From Isoetes taiwanensis (taxonomy: Eukaryota; Streptophyta; Lycopodiopsida; Isoetales; Isoetaceae): 64,000 nt of DNA. Shown here in pieces: positions 1 through 11,837 of this stretch; positions within the stretch are counted from its first letter, which is position 1; each line of letters opens with the position of its first letter. The translations under genes and the position numbers were made by a program. The notes under the pieces are model-generated. The model did not search any database and had not been told where the DNA came from. It saw only the letters and a list, made by a program, of their open reading frames with translations. The stretch spans positions 3,335,867-3,399,866 of the forward strand of contig JAJEKV010000080.1 in NCBI GenBank assembly GCA_021234155.1. Direction: 5' to 3'.

Positions 1-412
1 ATATTTTTGATAATTTAACAGCAGATAGAAGATAAAAAAAAACAAACACTTATGATTTTCCTAATATTTTTGCAGAGAGGAGTGTCCTCACCACTCCAAA
101 AATCCTTGATTATAAAACTGCACTTGCCGCACCATGAAAAACAGAGTTTTGAAAACTTTTGTCAAAACAAGGCTAATTGCTAAGGCCTCCAGACGAATTG
201 TATCAACATCTGGTTGGGCCAACGAATTGATTGACAAAGGGGCCTCCAGCCAGACCATTTCAACAACTGGTTGGGCTAAATAAGGGAGGTTGAAGGGTTG
301 AGAGTATACAAGGAGTATTCAAGAACTGATGATGGTAAGAGCAGCAAGGACAATAGCGAAACAACAAGGCTCAAAAAAGTGATCACGAGCAAACCCGGCA
401 TAACAGTGCCAC
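1..412 (-). mobile_element. Internal region of LTR element X (partial, runs off window)
   Basis: Read on the minus strand, this follows directly after the end of an X LTR (413-450), so it is the 5' internal region of X and leaves the window at position 1. No retroviral domain can be recognised. Two imperfect copies of a 42-bp unit lie at 184-225 and 241-282. The sequence just inside the LTR (minus strand from 411) begins TGGCACTGTTATGCC and could be a primer-binding site, but it is not the initiator-Met type seen in the other elements. Assignment rests on the LTR junction, which matches the second X LTR ending at 30,337. Confidence 0.5.
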
Positions 413-450
413 TGTTAATTGTGAGTTCCTGGCATACACCATGCAGCAGC
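413..450 (-). repeat. X LTR, minus copy, end part (split by element A)
   Basis: On the minus strand this matches the last 38 bases of the plus-strand X LTR (30,300-30,337) and ends in TTAACA. The rest of this copy lies at 20,871-21,172, on the far side of element A. Joining the two pieces gives an LTR of about 340 bp, the same length as the other copy (336 bp). The X LTR begins TGTTAAC and ends TTAACA, a short terminal inverted repeat. Confidence 0.7.
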
Positions 451-2133
451 TGTGACGTTCCAAGTATTTATACGGTATACGTATAAATATATTGACATGT
501 CACCCAGTATAGATACGCCACCATGGGGTATGGTAACCTAGGGGGTTGACCTAAAAGGGATTAAATTAGCTATGCTAATTTAATTATTAAGGATAATAAC
601 CTATAATTAAGGAATTAATATTTAAAAGGGATAATTAAGTTAATTATGGTTTGGGAAGGTGCCACTTGTCCAAAATCGATTGGCTAACATGGTGATGCTA
701 ATTGGAGGCATCAAGGTGGATCACTACCCCCCATATCAGCCATAATCGACCAGGAGGAGTGGAGCGCCACCTTTGAGGAGCTGAGCGCCTACCTACCTTT
801 GCCAAGCTGAGCGCCACCTTCCCCCAGTTGAGCGCCACCCTTGCCTAGCACGTACCTGTGTAGCCAGAGCTAAACGTCAAGTCCCAAGAAGATGGAAGCG
901 CCCAACGATAACGGGTCCAGCAGGAACTCGGGTAGGTGGCTAGTATAGGTTGATATTCTAGGGTAGCGCCCCTGTTGGGCACTTGTTGTGTTGTTTTGTC
1001 TGCATTCTCTCGTGGTTTTACTCGAGGGAACTAACCCTTGGTTGTAAAGGTAAGTTCTCTTTATATTCTGATTCTGGATTTGCTCTCAAAGGATGGATTG
1101 ATAGTTCTTTGCATAGTCTTACTCTGGAAATGGGGGGAAATAAAGGGGGTAGAGACCTCTGAGCCCATATATTGTAGTATGCTCCTAGGTAGAGCCCTGT
1201 ATTATCCCAATAATGCGGCCTGTGCACAAGAGACCACCGAGTCGTGGATGCTATGGAATGGCTTAGCACCAAACAAGGGACACAGTGGTGAAGTGGGGGT
1301 GGGGTCTTGCACGAACATAAAAGGCTCCTGAGACTCCCTGGTGGACTAGGCCTAATAGCCCCCCGGTGAGCTAGGCGCCGATCCAGCGGGTATGGGTCCG
1401 ACACTCCACGGGTACAGAGGTGTGACCGCATGGGGCATCCCGTACTTTGAGTAGATTTAGGGCGAGTAAGTTAATGCGGATCGCGGGGGTCGCCGATGCG
1501 CACGCGTATTCTCTAGTCCACCCATGGAACCACTGTGATCCCGGAAGGGGCGCTTCCCCCACCTGCTTCATCGGGGACGGGCTTCATGAACCGTAGTAGG
1601 CTCGTGGGGTGATACCTTGAGTCTGCGTGTCAGGAAGGCTATAGTGATGCCATAGCATGATTCGACTCATCCGCAAAGTGTGCAATGTGAGGGGGATGGA
1701 GTGGACAACCCTAGCCGATGTTCTATGCCAGCCAACGCCATGTTAAGATTCGTGGTGCGATCTCTTGAGACCTAGCCGTCGGTCGATCCTCACCGGAGTC
1801 CAGTAGGGGTAGAACCATGGGTTTGGGGTGTTTTCTTAGGTTTAGATGCATATTCTTTGCCGTTGGTATTTGGATGGATCGCCACCCTTCGTGGTGGTTA
1901 TTTATATGTGATTTATGCGTGTGTGCTAACCCTTGTATTCACGCCATGCACATAGGAGCCCCATTGAAGGCGTGGGCGAATGACCTTTTCAGTGTCCTTC
2001 TTTTCGGGCATCATATTATAGATGGCCCGAAATAGGCGGAGGGCCCTCGCTCATGGCGAAGTTGGTCGCCATGGGAGGGGAAAGTCCCCGTATATATACG
2101 GCCGAGGGTCGTATATGTTCAGGGAGCGTCACA
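451..2133 (+). repeat. 5' LTR of element A
   Basis: This 1,683-bp direct repeat pairs with the copy at 19,187-20,870. It begins TGTGACGTTCC and ends CGTCACA. Near its start is a perfect 11-bp inverted repeat with a 3-nt loop (560-570 and 574-584). The two LTR copies agree over long stretches, but differ by clusters of small indels in C/G-rich words (for example 770-860 against 19,490-19,600). LTR promoters and poly(A) signals are expected here; no convincing TATA box was found. Confidence 0.9.
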
Positions 2134-2134
2134 G

Positions 2135-2146
2135 TGGTATCAGAGC
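2135..2146 (+). other. Primer-binding site of element A (tRNA-iMet type)
   Basis: TGGTATCAGAGC lies one base after the 5' LTR. This is the usual plant LTR-retrotransposon primer site, complementary to the 3' end of initiator tRNA-Met. Confidence 0.9.
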
Positions 2147-2866
2147 CGTGATTTCGGTTACTCGAAATCATAGCACTGACCAAACCCTAACTCGCTAGTT
2201 CGGTAGTTAGGAGAGAGAGAGTTAAGCAGGAGTGAGTGCTTAAGTCTTTGATGTTTGATTTAGTGCTAGGTTAATGTAATAGATTGAAATTCCTTGAGAA
2301 GTCTGGGCCGACTGGAAGGCCCAAGTTTCGAGGAGTTATAACTTTTTGTAGGTAGCTCGGATGAAGACGAAAACGGCTCCAATGGATCGGGCACCTCTTA
2401 AATACCCTAGGGGGCACGTCTCCCGAGGTCAAAAAGACAACAGGCTGCCGAAAAATGGAAAGGGGCGCTGCCTTACTCAGAGGTGTTTCTTTTCAAAAAT
2501 AAAAGCCGTATAAGCAACGCAGCGCCCCATACGGTCCGCCGTATAAAAATATGCGTCCGTTTTTTTTAAAAAAAATAAGTTTTTCCTTTTTCGCCCGTGA
2601 CCTCCCACTTCCAACCCAACACTCTTTCCATCTTGCCAACTATCTTTACATAATATGTATATGTTCTATTGCTTTGTTATACATATCTAATATTCTGTTT
2701 TGTCCAGTTAGCAGTTCTTTTAAGAAAAAGGTACATCATGGGATTGAACCCCTAACCTTCTGCACCCAAGCCAACACCTTTACCAATAAGCCAACTTCTT
2801 TCTTGAAGTAATATATTGCTTTTTCTAGTATTTATAGTGCATCTATTCCATATCTAAATTAGAGGC
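2147..2866 (+). other. Leader of element A, with a tRNA-like insert
   Basis: This is untranslated leader between primer site and gag. It holds T-rich and pyrimidine-rich sequence around 2,550-2,620 and, on the minus strand, a tRNA-like segment (2,735-2,800). No convincing coding sequence was seen. Confidence 0.5.
2735..2800 (-). repeat. tRNA-like (SINE-head-like) fossil with A and B boxes
   Basis: On the minus strand there is an A-box-like TGGCTTATTGG (2,783-2,793) and a B-box-like GGTTCAATCCC (2,740-2,750), spaced as in a pol III tRNA promoter. The acceptor stem does not pair well, so this is not a functional tRNA. The A-to-B segment resembles the tRNA-like segment at 23,446-23,518, suggesting one tRNA-derived repeat family. 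No SINE tail or target duplication was identified. Confidence 0.4.
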
Positions 2867-4160
2867 ATGCCTTTGGTAAACCCACATTGTGGAGGCAACA
2901 ACTCCGCCGGAGCAAGCTCTTCCCGCCATAGCCGACGGAGCAAGCTCTTCTGCCATAGCCGCCGGAGCAAGCTCTTTCGCCGGTGCACGCATTGCCGCCG
3001 GGCAGACACCTTCGAACGCCAGCCGACTAACACCGGAGCAAGAACTTATGTTGATGAAGAGGCAATTAGTCGAGTTACAAACTTATGTGTTGAATGCCAA
3101 CCTCCGCGAACACGCATCTGGGAGGATGGACCGGAGTTACCTCCGTTGCCGCCAAGCCCACCACCCCAGCAGCCACTTGCACCTGAACCAAGCCCTGTAC
3201 CCGCACGAAGGAAGCACCGTTCCAAACGCCATAGAAGTTCCTCAAGGGATAGTGCTACCCCTTCACCATCGGCCACTACGTATCTTAAATTCGAGTCGTC
3301 AGATCATCCGGTGACCATGCAAAGCGCCCGAGATAAGAGTACCGCAAGGCGGTTGATACGACCATAACTAGTATATGGAAGAATAGGAAACCGCCCGCTT
3401 TGATGGGAAATCTAGGGCGATCAATCGCGAGTCCCTGGTTGGACCGAAATGAAGGAGTTTGGCAAATCCTATGGCATGACGTAAAAGGATACCGGAAAGG
3501 TCGCCACCACAAACCTGCATGTGAGCCGCTGCTGATTTGGTGGAAGGGCTATGCGAGCCAAGCATCCGGGCGAAGTAAGTGCAAGTTTAAGAAGTTTGCC
3601 AAAGCTTTTAAGTCGCATTATGTGCCTGCGGCGCACAAATGCCAACAAATCCGAGCCTTCTGGGCTAGAGCAGAAGGGTATGTCAGTTCAGGCCTACACT
3701 GATGAGTTCATGCGCTTGAGGCTGTATGTACCAGGGATGAATGAGAAGAGAGCGGTGGAGGGCTACATTGAAGGATTGGCCCCATCCATTAAGCGAATGG
3801 TTAAGGCCATAGACCCAAAATCGATTCTGCGAGAGGGCCGAGGCTAAGGCATTGAGCCTCGAGGAGGATACACCAAGGAACCAGTATCCGCGTCCTGCTC
3901 CTTACTCGCAGCCACGGCCGTCCACACCTTACCAGCCCCGCTCGCCAAGTCCGGGGCCCTCTCGAGAACTCTTACGCCCGCGGGAAAGAAAGTCACCTTC
4001 AACATGCCCGACAAAACCGGATAATGTCGGCAAGGAAGTTCGGGATCTCTTACAATCTATTCCCAAAGAGGCCCGAGATCAATTACGCAGGGATAAGGCA
4101 TGTTATAGGTGTATGCGACCGGGCACTACATGCACTGCCCTTATGTCACACGGTGACTGC
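2867..4160 (+). pseudogene. Element A gag (frameshifted)
   Basis: Gag is the structural protein that packages element RNA into particles. The first part (2,867-3,370) is proline/serine/arginine-rich in one frame. A retrotransposon gag core follows in two frames (about 3,400-3,840), with the typical core wording YVPGMNEK and GYIEGLAPSIKRMV. After a Pro-rich linker, a CCHC-like knuckle begins CYRC near 4,099, but its spacing is abnormal. At least three frame changes are needed to read through, so the copy is broken as sequenced. It lies directly upstream of the protease. Confidence 0.65.
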
Positions 4161-4299
4161 CCATGGCCATGGCCAGCCTTGATTGGGGCGTTCTCGAAGT
4201 CGACTCTACCGCCGAGGAGGAGGTTCCCGAATACATTCACGGTGAGTCCCATATCCTTGCAGCTATTGAAACCGGCAATCTTTGAAAGTCACTGGATTA

Positions 4300-4800
4300 T
4301 TTCCACCATAGGTCAAGTAGACGGCAAGCCTTTTATAATTCGATGGATACGGGTAGTACACATAATTTTGCTTCTCCTAGAATGGCCGTGTATTGCGGCT
4401 TGAAACCTTGAGATCTCGGCCGGCCACGCTGTCACCTTAGCCAGTGGTAGAATCAGACATACGCATGGCCGTCGCATTAACCTTAAGATGCAGTTGCCAG
4501 GTGCACCGGTTGCCATGGGTGCCGAGATAATGGATATTGGCAAGTATGATCTTATTGTTGGGATGGAATTCTTGGCATCTGCAAAAGCCAAAATAGACTG
4601 CGAGAAACGGGAAGTTACCTTCAACGCCGCTAACGGAGCCCGCGTAACTATAAAAGGTGCCTCCTTAAACCCCATTATGCAGTCTATCACCATCAGGCAG
4701 TTACATAAAGCTATACGTAAGGATAAGTTGCTTTGCATTATTAGACTTGCCTCCATTGAATCGGGGATGATGCAAGTGAGAAGCAAGTAGTTGATACCTT
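4300..4800 (+). pseudogene. Element A aspartic protease (frameshifted)
   Basis: This retropepsin would cut the gag-pol polyprotein. The catalytic motif DTGS is encoded at 4,346-4,357, followed by HNFASP, as in gypsy proteases. The second half, including MDIGKYDLIVGMEFL, is in a different frame from 4,488 on, so a frameshift and a stop (after GLKP) interrupt it. The same MDIGKY...GMEFL segment occurs in the reversed Y protease (23,208-23,441), showing the two elements are related. Confidence 0.65.
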
Positions 4801-4859
4801 GCTTGGGAAGGGATTGCCAATCTTCTCCAGAATTTAGCGATCTTTTTCCGGTGAGATCC

Positions 4860-5408
4860 AAAACTTCCTCCTTTTAGAGGAGTAGAATGTGAGATAGCTC
4901 GGGCAGTGTACTAAGCCTACCCGGCCAGGCCCCGCACTGTATGAGTCCCCCGAGTTGGCGTGAGCTTAAGAAGCAACCGGGGAGCTACTAAACCTAGGTT
5001 TCATTCGACCTAGTGTTTCGCCCTTTGGCGCTCCTATCCTTTTTGTTAAGAAAAAGGATGGCTCCTTGAGGATGTGTATTGACTATAGGCAGCTCAATAA
5101 GCACACCATTAAGAATCGCTATGCTTTGCCTAGGGCAGATGATCTAATGGACCAGTTGCAAGGGGCCAAGCAGTTCTCAAAGATTGATTTACGCTCCGGA
5201 TATCATCAAATAAGGATCAAGGAGGAGGACATTCATAAATCTGCTTTTTGCACTAGATATGGGCATTATGAGTTTACCGTTATGCCTTTTGGATTAACTA
5301 ATGCCCCCACAACTTTTATGCGGTTAATGAATGATGTCTTCCGACAATACTTGGATGATTTTGTTGTTATTTTCTTTGACGACATTCTCATCTATAGTAA
5401 AACCCTGG
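4860..5408 (+). pseudogene. Element A reverse transcriptase, N-terminal part (interrupted)
   Basis: The intact stretch 5,066-5,403 carries the fingers and palm of a gypsy [38 protein letters not shown], and the catalytic FFDDILIYS just before the break. The frame is cut at about 5,408 by insertion of element N and resumes at 16,240 with the residues expected after YSKT (EEHEKHL). This fit in protein sequence is strong evidence that N is a nested insertion. Confidence 0.85.
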
Positions 5409-5987
5409 TGTTAGTCCTGTGCCTCCTGGTACAGGACTATTCATGCATACGACGGACCAGGTCAAGCTCAAGGATCCTGATCGGCCCGCGGGTCAGCCAT
5501 CAAAGGCTCGCCAGAAGACGAAAAACAGACCACCTTGATCAAAGCACCGTCTAAGAGCGCCGCCAGACAAGTGACGGCTTTGTCACTGCGGCGTCAGCGT
5601 CAACATGATTCTAGGCACTTCAAGAGGCACCGCCAACATTCCTGCAAATCAGGCCTCCTTCCAGGAGTCGGCACCGAGATCAGTCAGAGTGTCTATAGTG
5701 GGCCAAAGGCCATTGTACTATATATATGACTAGAGCTCGCACATGAGTTCTAGATGAGTTTTGAGTCTTGTCTCTTTTCAGTTTTCTCTCTTTTGCGAGA
5801 GCTCATGTATGTTCATTATTGATATCAAAGGAAGCTTATCATTTTCCTCTCATTGTTCTCTTGGTTATTTTTTTTCTTCTTCTTGTTCTCTTCTTGCAAA
5901 TCCCGCGTGACATAGTCCCCGGACTCTCTGTTAGATCCACGGGTCCTCACAGAGGGCTGTCTTCGAGTTCGAACCCGGACCCCAAAC
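5409..5987 (+). repeat. 5' LTR of element N
   Basis: Direct repeat of 15,652-16,239. It holds a TATA-like TACTATATATATGAC segment around 5,715-5,730, also present in the 3' copy near 15,960. The two copies differ mainly by short indels in GC-rich stretches (5,450-5,690 against 15,690-15,930). No initiator-Met primer site is recognisable directly after it. Confidence 0.85.
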
Positions 5988-6553
5988 TGTCGCCCGCTGC
6001 GGAATTACGATTCGATCCTCATTTCTTTTTCGCCATGTCTGTCCGAAATTTCCGCGCCCGGAAGAACTCCTTTCTCGGGCGGCATCTCGCTTGGAGCGCC
6101 ATCGGCGTCGGGAAGCCCCATTCGCGACATGTATGGATCTGCTTATGACATTGGGGAGGCCATCTTGGTCTAGGGCTCGGTCGGCGCCACCCACCCCTCA
6201 TGTCTGTCTCGTCCCGGTTCCCGCCCCAAAGCGTGCAAACATTGCTCCACGGCCTCGGTCACCTCATCACTCTCGGGGAGCCCCATCGGGCTCAACCTTC
6301 TCAACCTTACTTTCCTTACACCTGAACACACCTACATCCATCACTCTTCAGGCCATCGCCTCTTCCTTCACAACCATCATCTCCCGGGTGGCGAGGGGAT
6401 ATCCACAAGTCTCTTTTCGCCTACCGGGAATTTCCTTTCCCTACATTTCCCACTGCACTTCCTGTTTACAACCTTACAGATCTCAAAACCAATGCTCAGG
6501 CACCTTCAGTTCCTCAACCCCAGTCACCCCTTCATCAGGGTCCTTCAGGCACC

Positions 6554-7345
6554 ATGCCACCTCCAACTCAACCTCAATATCATCACTATACTGTTCCTGT
6601 CCAGCCCAGCACTTTCACATCTACCTTTCAGACCTTGAAACTGACATATCCCACCTTTGGCAACACGAAAGGCAAACCTTTAGACCAAAGTGCTCAGGCC
6701 CACATGGAAGAATTTGAGGCTCTAGCTGTCCTAAATGGTCATGCACAACCTCAACTGAAATTCCACATCTTTTCTACCACCCTGCGTGGCTCTCCTCATC
6801 AATGGCTCATGTCCAACAAAAGCCACTGGAAACAAGATTGGTCCGAAATGAGAACTGCTTTTCTTTCTCATTATGGGACCACGGATGATGATCAACTTCA
6901 TCTCAAGCAACTCAATGAACTTCAACAAGAGCCCACGGAGTCTGCCAGGGATTTTGCGGATCGACTTCACATTCTGCTAAGTAAGCTCAAGGAGTACCCA
7001 ACACAGAGCCAGATTTTGGTCTGGTTTCTCCAAGGACTTCCTCCAGCTATTCGACTCATGGCCCGAATACTGCGTCCCAAGACTTTGGAGCAGGCTATCG
7101 ACCTTGTCAATCACTTTCGATCAATGTTTCTCCCGTGGCATGGCTCTTCAAGAGCTCCCTTTCATTCCACCTGTCATGGTTCCCACAGGGCGTCGGCCTC
7201 AACCCGGCCTCAACACGCCAATCCGGTGCCATATTTGCGGTCGGATCTGGTGCCATATTTGCAAATATCAAGGCCACTTGGCGAATGAGTGCAACTCAAC
7301 CCATGGCCCGCCTCATTGCAAAAGATGCAACATGTGCAATCATGA
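6554..7345 (+). pseudogene. Element N gag with zinc knuckle
   Basis: A capsid-type retrotransposon gag domain is readable at 6,554-7,110 (LRGSPHQWL, FLSHYGTTDDDQLHLKQLN, ESARDFADRL, FLQGLPPAIR). A zinc-knuckle segment follows in another frame: CHICKYQGHLANEC, close to C-x2-C-x4-H-x4-C, then a second Cys-rich run beginning CKRCNMC. A proline/glutamine-rich N-terminus precedes 6,554. The frame change between capsid and knuckle makes it broken as read. Confidence 0.7.
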
Positions 7346-8179
7346 CCACCCACGGAAGAGTGCACTCGCACTCATCCTACGGGGTTCCAACTTAACAAAC
7401 TTCGTTTATCAAGTGCAAATGTATAATGGTGTCAAGAATGGGGTCATACCACCACGGCGTGTCCTCAACTTCCACAAGTTCAGTCATGCTTCCGGCACCA
7501 ATCAGACCACATCGGTCCGCCTCACGGCTTACCAACTCTGGATTGCTAATGGCAAACAAGGCGAGACCCGTTCTTAAGAAGCCACCAAAGCGCCTCGGCA
7601 ATCCGCGATATCAACCAGCTCCTGCAAATCAACCTCGTTTGGATCAACAAGCCACGGGAAGAAATTTTTCGGGCACTAAATCCTCCAGTTCAGCCATCAA
7701 ATTGGGTTGGTTTGGTTTCACGCCGGACCAGGCGTCCACGCCCTTAACCATTATCCCTAATGGCACGCCAACCCGCCTTTGCGATCGACACCATTCCTCA
7801 TGCCGAAAAAAAAGGTTCACTTTGCACGACTTGGAGAAACTCATGCCGCATGTCATGCCTAAGGTTAAGCCAAAGTATTTTGAACCTCATGCAAGCCTTT
7901 GAAGGCGAGCGTTGGCAAATGTTCATGCCACCACACCGAGCTCAACAACGCCACGATATACCTTCCACATCTCAACCTCCACGCTCTCGGACATATCCAA
8001 ATATTGCTGCCAGGGGTTGACTTTGCTCAAAAGTTCTTTGCTTCCTTACCCGCACTCCGGCACCCGTGGATCCAGCCAGATCCTTTTTTTCTCATGTGCC
8101 TCGGAACTCCAAGAGGAGCTTGCCAAGATCAAAATTCCTTTAAGCTTGGCAACCATTTTGAAACTCGTCCTGCTCTCAA

Positions 8180-8770
8180 GGACCCGGTTACCACTCCCAG
8201 CGGTTTTAGTTGGGGCTGTTGCTACCTCTACACCCACGGTCCATGCCACGGTGGGAAATCAACAAGTCAATCATGTTCAAATTGGCGGGGGTAGCTTGAT
8301 CAATCTCATCGCGGATAAACTCCGCCAAACAAATGGGCATCACACAACTCTTTTCGTGCCCCATATGACATCAAGTTGGCTAATGGCCATATCACGAGAC
8401 CTCAAAGCGTCCGCCTCTTCTTCACATCAACATAGGTGATCTCGATTCCCCATGGAATTTGGAGTTTGGAAGGTGGCGAAGATCCGGTGACTATGAAATG
8501 TTGGGTGTGAGACCTTTTCTCCGCCGAGGCCAAAGAGTATCCATTCTTTGGCCCACGGATCGGTTGGTCATCAGCGATGGTCACCTCAATGCCACTATGG
8601 ACTTGGAAGCGAGGCAAGATCATTTCTGTTGAACATCACGGAACCCTCTCTCTCGGAACCTGATTCTGAGGAAGCTCGAATATTTATCAAGTTCGGGCTC
8701 CACTGCGAAGTGCGCCTCGTCATCCTACCCCGAATATCTTTGATCCTTGGGGAGACGTGACTCTTGATCG
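8180..8770 (+). pseudogene. Element N protease region (decayed)
   Basis: The segment around 8,255-8,320 reads VNHVQIGGGSLINLI. In Tat/Athila-type elements the protease active site has the form DxGSSxNxI, so this looks like a protease with the catalytic Asp replaced or misread. Flanking sequence changes frame repeatedly. Assignment rests on this motif and on position between gag and RT. Confidence 0.4.
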
Positions 8771-9204
8771 AGGACCCGGCCGTGGCTTTGCTTGACCCTT
8801 ACGGCTCCTTGCAATAGAATCCAACGTGTTGATCACTTTTCGGATCTTTGAACCTCCTCCAACTCTGTTGATGTACCTATTTGTCATGAAGCAACCTCTG
8901 CTTTGGATGAAACTCAAGAACCTCTCTTTTTCACCACGCAGAGTGCCCGCATCTGTTATGCTTCAACCGCTTTGCTCATATTGTCCGGGACACGAAGTGA
9001 TACCTCATATTCGGACTCACGAAGTTGAGATCGTGGACGTGGGCAACAATCAGCCTATCCGCCTTGCTGCAAATCTTCCGGCCCCTTATCGTAACAGGGC
9101 CGTGAAGCTGTTCAAAAAATTCAAACACATTTTCGCCTGGAGCTACAGAGATCTTCGGGGAATCAACAAAAGCTTGGGGGAACTCACCATTCCTACCAAA
9201 TCTG

Positions 9205-9710
9205 ATGCACGTCCAGTTTAGCAACGGCGATGCACGGCTCAACCCTAATTACCGTGATCGCGTCAAGGCGGAAATTGACAAACTCCTTGCTGCAGGTTTG
9301 ATCTATGAGGTCAAACATTCTGAATGGGTGAGCCCCATAGTCATTGCCCTCAAACACAATGGTAAGATCCACGTCTGTGTGGACTACCGAAAACTCAATC
9401 AGGCCACGGAGCGTGATCATTTTCCCCTTCCCTTCACAGACCAGGTTCTGGAAGAGGTTGCTGGACATGAGATGTACTCCTTCATGGATGGTTTTTCGGG
9501 CTACAATCAGATCTCAATCAAAGAATCTGATCAACTCAAGACTACTTTCACCACCGGTAAAGTCACTTTTGCCTACAAGGTGGTCCCTTTTGGCTTATCA
9601 AACTCTCCATCCATGTTTCAACGCATCATGCTCTCGGTTTTTTCATGATTTCATGAAGGAAAATCCCTTCTTACAAATTTTTCAAGATGACTTCTCTCGC
9701 CTCTGGTTCC
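9205..9710 (+). pseudogene. Element N reverse transcriptase
   Basis: The RT is readable in one frame at 9,205-9,648: NPNYRDRVKAEIDKLLAAG, CVDYRKLNQAT, FPLPFTDQVLEEVAGHEMY, FSGYNQI, PFGLSNSPSMFQ. After a one-base shift near 9,645 it continues as FHDFMKENPFLQIF and QDDFS, which keeps the catalytic Asp pair. The palm wording differs clearly from the element A and Y reverse transcriptases, so N is from another gypsy lineage. A stop just before 9,223 and the shift make it non-coding as sequenced. Confidence 0.8.
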
Positions 9711-9929
9711 ATGGCTGACCATTTGGATAAATTGGAACTTCGTCTTTCGAAATGTGATGAGTCAGGCATTAGTCTCAATCGAGAAATGCACCTTTTACGT
9801 CACCTCGGGAGTTTTGTTAGGCCACGTTTGTCGACCAAAGCGGTATCACCACAGATCACGCCAAAATCGGTTATTGTCTTTGAAGGCTCAAGCACCGGCC
9901 AATATCAAGGAGACATGCTCTTTCCCGGG

Positions 9930-10480
9930 TAAGGTCAATTATTACTCCACCTTCATTCACGGACTAGCGACCATTGCAGATCCCATTCATAAACTCACGG
10001 GTGGCGAATCCACGGGCTTGGAATTCCCAAAAGGATCTTTGCTTTCAATAGTTGAAGCTTTTGCTTACTTCGGGCCGGTTCTTGTTCCTCCTCAATGGGA
10101 CAAGCCCTTTCATGTTCATGTCGATGTCACCGGCGTTTGCTATTGGAGCTATTCTTTCTCAAGAAATATGATCGCTCGACAAACCAAATCGTCGCCCGGT
10201 AGAAAACTCAATTTTCTTTGGCGCAACTATTACGCCGCGAGGCGTGAAGCTTTGGGTTTCATTTTCTGTGTCCAACGCTTCCGTCACTACCTTTTGGGCA
10301 GTCAAATCAAGTTCTTTGTGGACCACCAAGCACTCCTTTATTTGATCAACAAATCCCGCCCACGGGCGCATTGCTCGTTGGGTCCTTCTTCTCAAGAATT
10401 TGCCCTTTTGAAATTGTTCATAAGGCGGCAAATCTCATGTAGTCCCGGATTATCTTTCGCATCCACCACGGATGATCCCT
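9930..10480 (+). pseudogene. Element N RT thumb and RNase H
   Basis: Readable stretches include KVNYYSTFIHGLATIADPIH (connection after RT) and, in frame to about 10,350, RREALGFIFCVQRFRHYLLG with FFVDHQALLYLINK. The last two are the RNase H segments that correspond to ELLAVVxAxRxWRHYL and DHxSLxYL in gypsy elements. The catalytic N-terminal Asp lies in the altered 10,110-10,140 stretch (HVHVDVTGVCYWS). Confidence 0.65.
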
Positions 10481-10769
10481 CAGCGGGGAGTCTCGGACAC
10501 CTTTCACGATGCTCAACTTTTTTAGTCACGGCAACACCACATTGGTTCCATGATTTTTCAGCGGTACCTCCTCACGGGTGCTCTTCCACCCGAAAGGCGA
10601 GGCGCTCTCTCACATAGCGGCAATCCCGTCGACATCAATTTCTCCGCGAGGTCCGTGACTACACCATGGTTGCGGGACATCTCTACAAAAAGGGTAAGGA
10701 TACCATCGCCGGCGTTGTGTTCTACCTCATGAAGTTCGGATATTGTTCGGGAAGCTCATCAAGGGCTAG

Positions 10770-11837
10770 GTGGTGGTCATTTTCATGGTGACACCACGAC
10801 CGCGAAAAAATCCTTCTAGCTGGGTATTTTTGGCCCGCTTTTCAAAGGACGCTCACGCCCACGCCCGCACGTGTGATGCTTGCCAGCGGGTGGGACGACC
10901 CACGGCCCGTGACGCTCTTCCCTTGACGCCGGTCGCCACGCCACTTCCCTTCAGCAAATGGGGAATGGACTTTGTGGGACCCATAGATCCTCCTGCGCGG
11001 CACACCCGTGCCCGTTACATTCTGGTTCTCACTGACTACGCTACCAAATGGGCGGAAGCTTGCGCACTTCCAGACAACACTGCAGCAAGCACAGCCAGGG
11101 TCCTTTATCAACAAATCATCACGCGATTCGGCTGCCCCACGGAGCTGGTCAGTGATCGTGGTGTCCACTTTATCAATCATACCATCAAGGAGCTGACGGA
11201 TTATCTCCTGATACATCATCACAAGAGCACACCTTACTATCCTCAAGGTAATGGTTTGGCAGAAAGCACCAACAAAACTCTGGTCACCATTCTCAAGAAA
11301 ATTTGTGACGCTTCCACGCATGCCCGGCAAACAAAACTTCCTACTGTTCTTTGGGCCTACAATACTTGTTTCAAAATTGCTACAGGTCACACTCCTTTCA
11401 AATTGGTTTATGGTCAGGAAGCTCTCATGCCATTTGAATACATCCTTCCAACACTCCGTTTTCAACAGCTCTTGCTCATAATCCCTGCTTTGCACTCAAA
11501 GAAAGGGTCTATCAATTAGAACAGTTGGATGAACTTCGAAGGGATGCTTATATTCGTGTTCTTCATGGACAACAGTTGCAAAAATCTTTACATGACAAAC
11601 GTCTGAAGACAAAGACATTCAAAGAAGGAGATTGGGTTCTTCTTTATGATTCTCGGTACAAAAATTTTTCGGGTAAACTTAAGTTTTAGTTGGCTGGGCC
11701 CTTATCAAATTGTTCAAGTGGTTCGACCAGCGTTTTCCAAGCTGGCTGAGTTAGATGGCACTCCATTACCTACTTTGGTTAATGGTTTTCGCCTCAAAAC
11801 ATTTCATCACCTGGCGAAAATCAACAAAGCGGTCTGA
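10770..11837 (+). pseudogene. Element N integrase
   Basis: A nearly intact integrase core is open from 10,770 to 11,519. The zinc-finger end has CDACQRVGRPT; the DDE core has WGMDFVGPI, LVSDRGVHF and PQGNGLAEST, which provide the Asp, Asp and Glu. The C-terminal domain is in other frames (11,520-11,837), including WLGPYQIVQV and NGFRLKTFHH. No chromodomain follows. A frameshift at about 11,500 separates core and tail. Confidence 0.8.

Noticed and set aside
2551-2811. Small hydrophobic protein in the element A leader
   Set aside because: It is T-rich leader that runs into a tRNA-like fossil; no start context or family resemblance.
3046-3276. Minus-strand Gly-rich protein opposite gag
   Set aside because: It is the antisense reading of the Pro-rich gag N-terminus.
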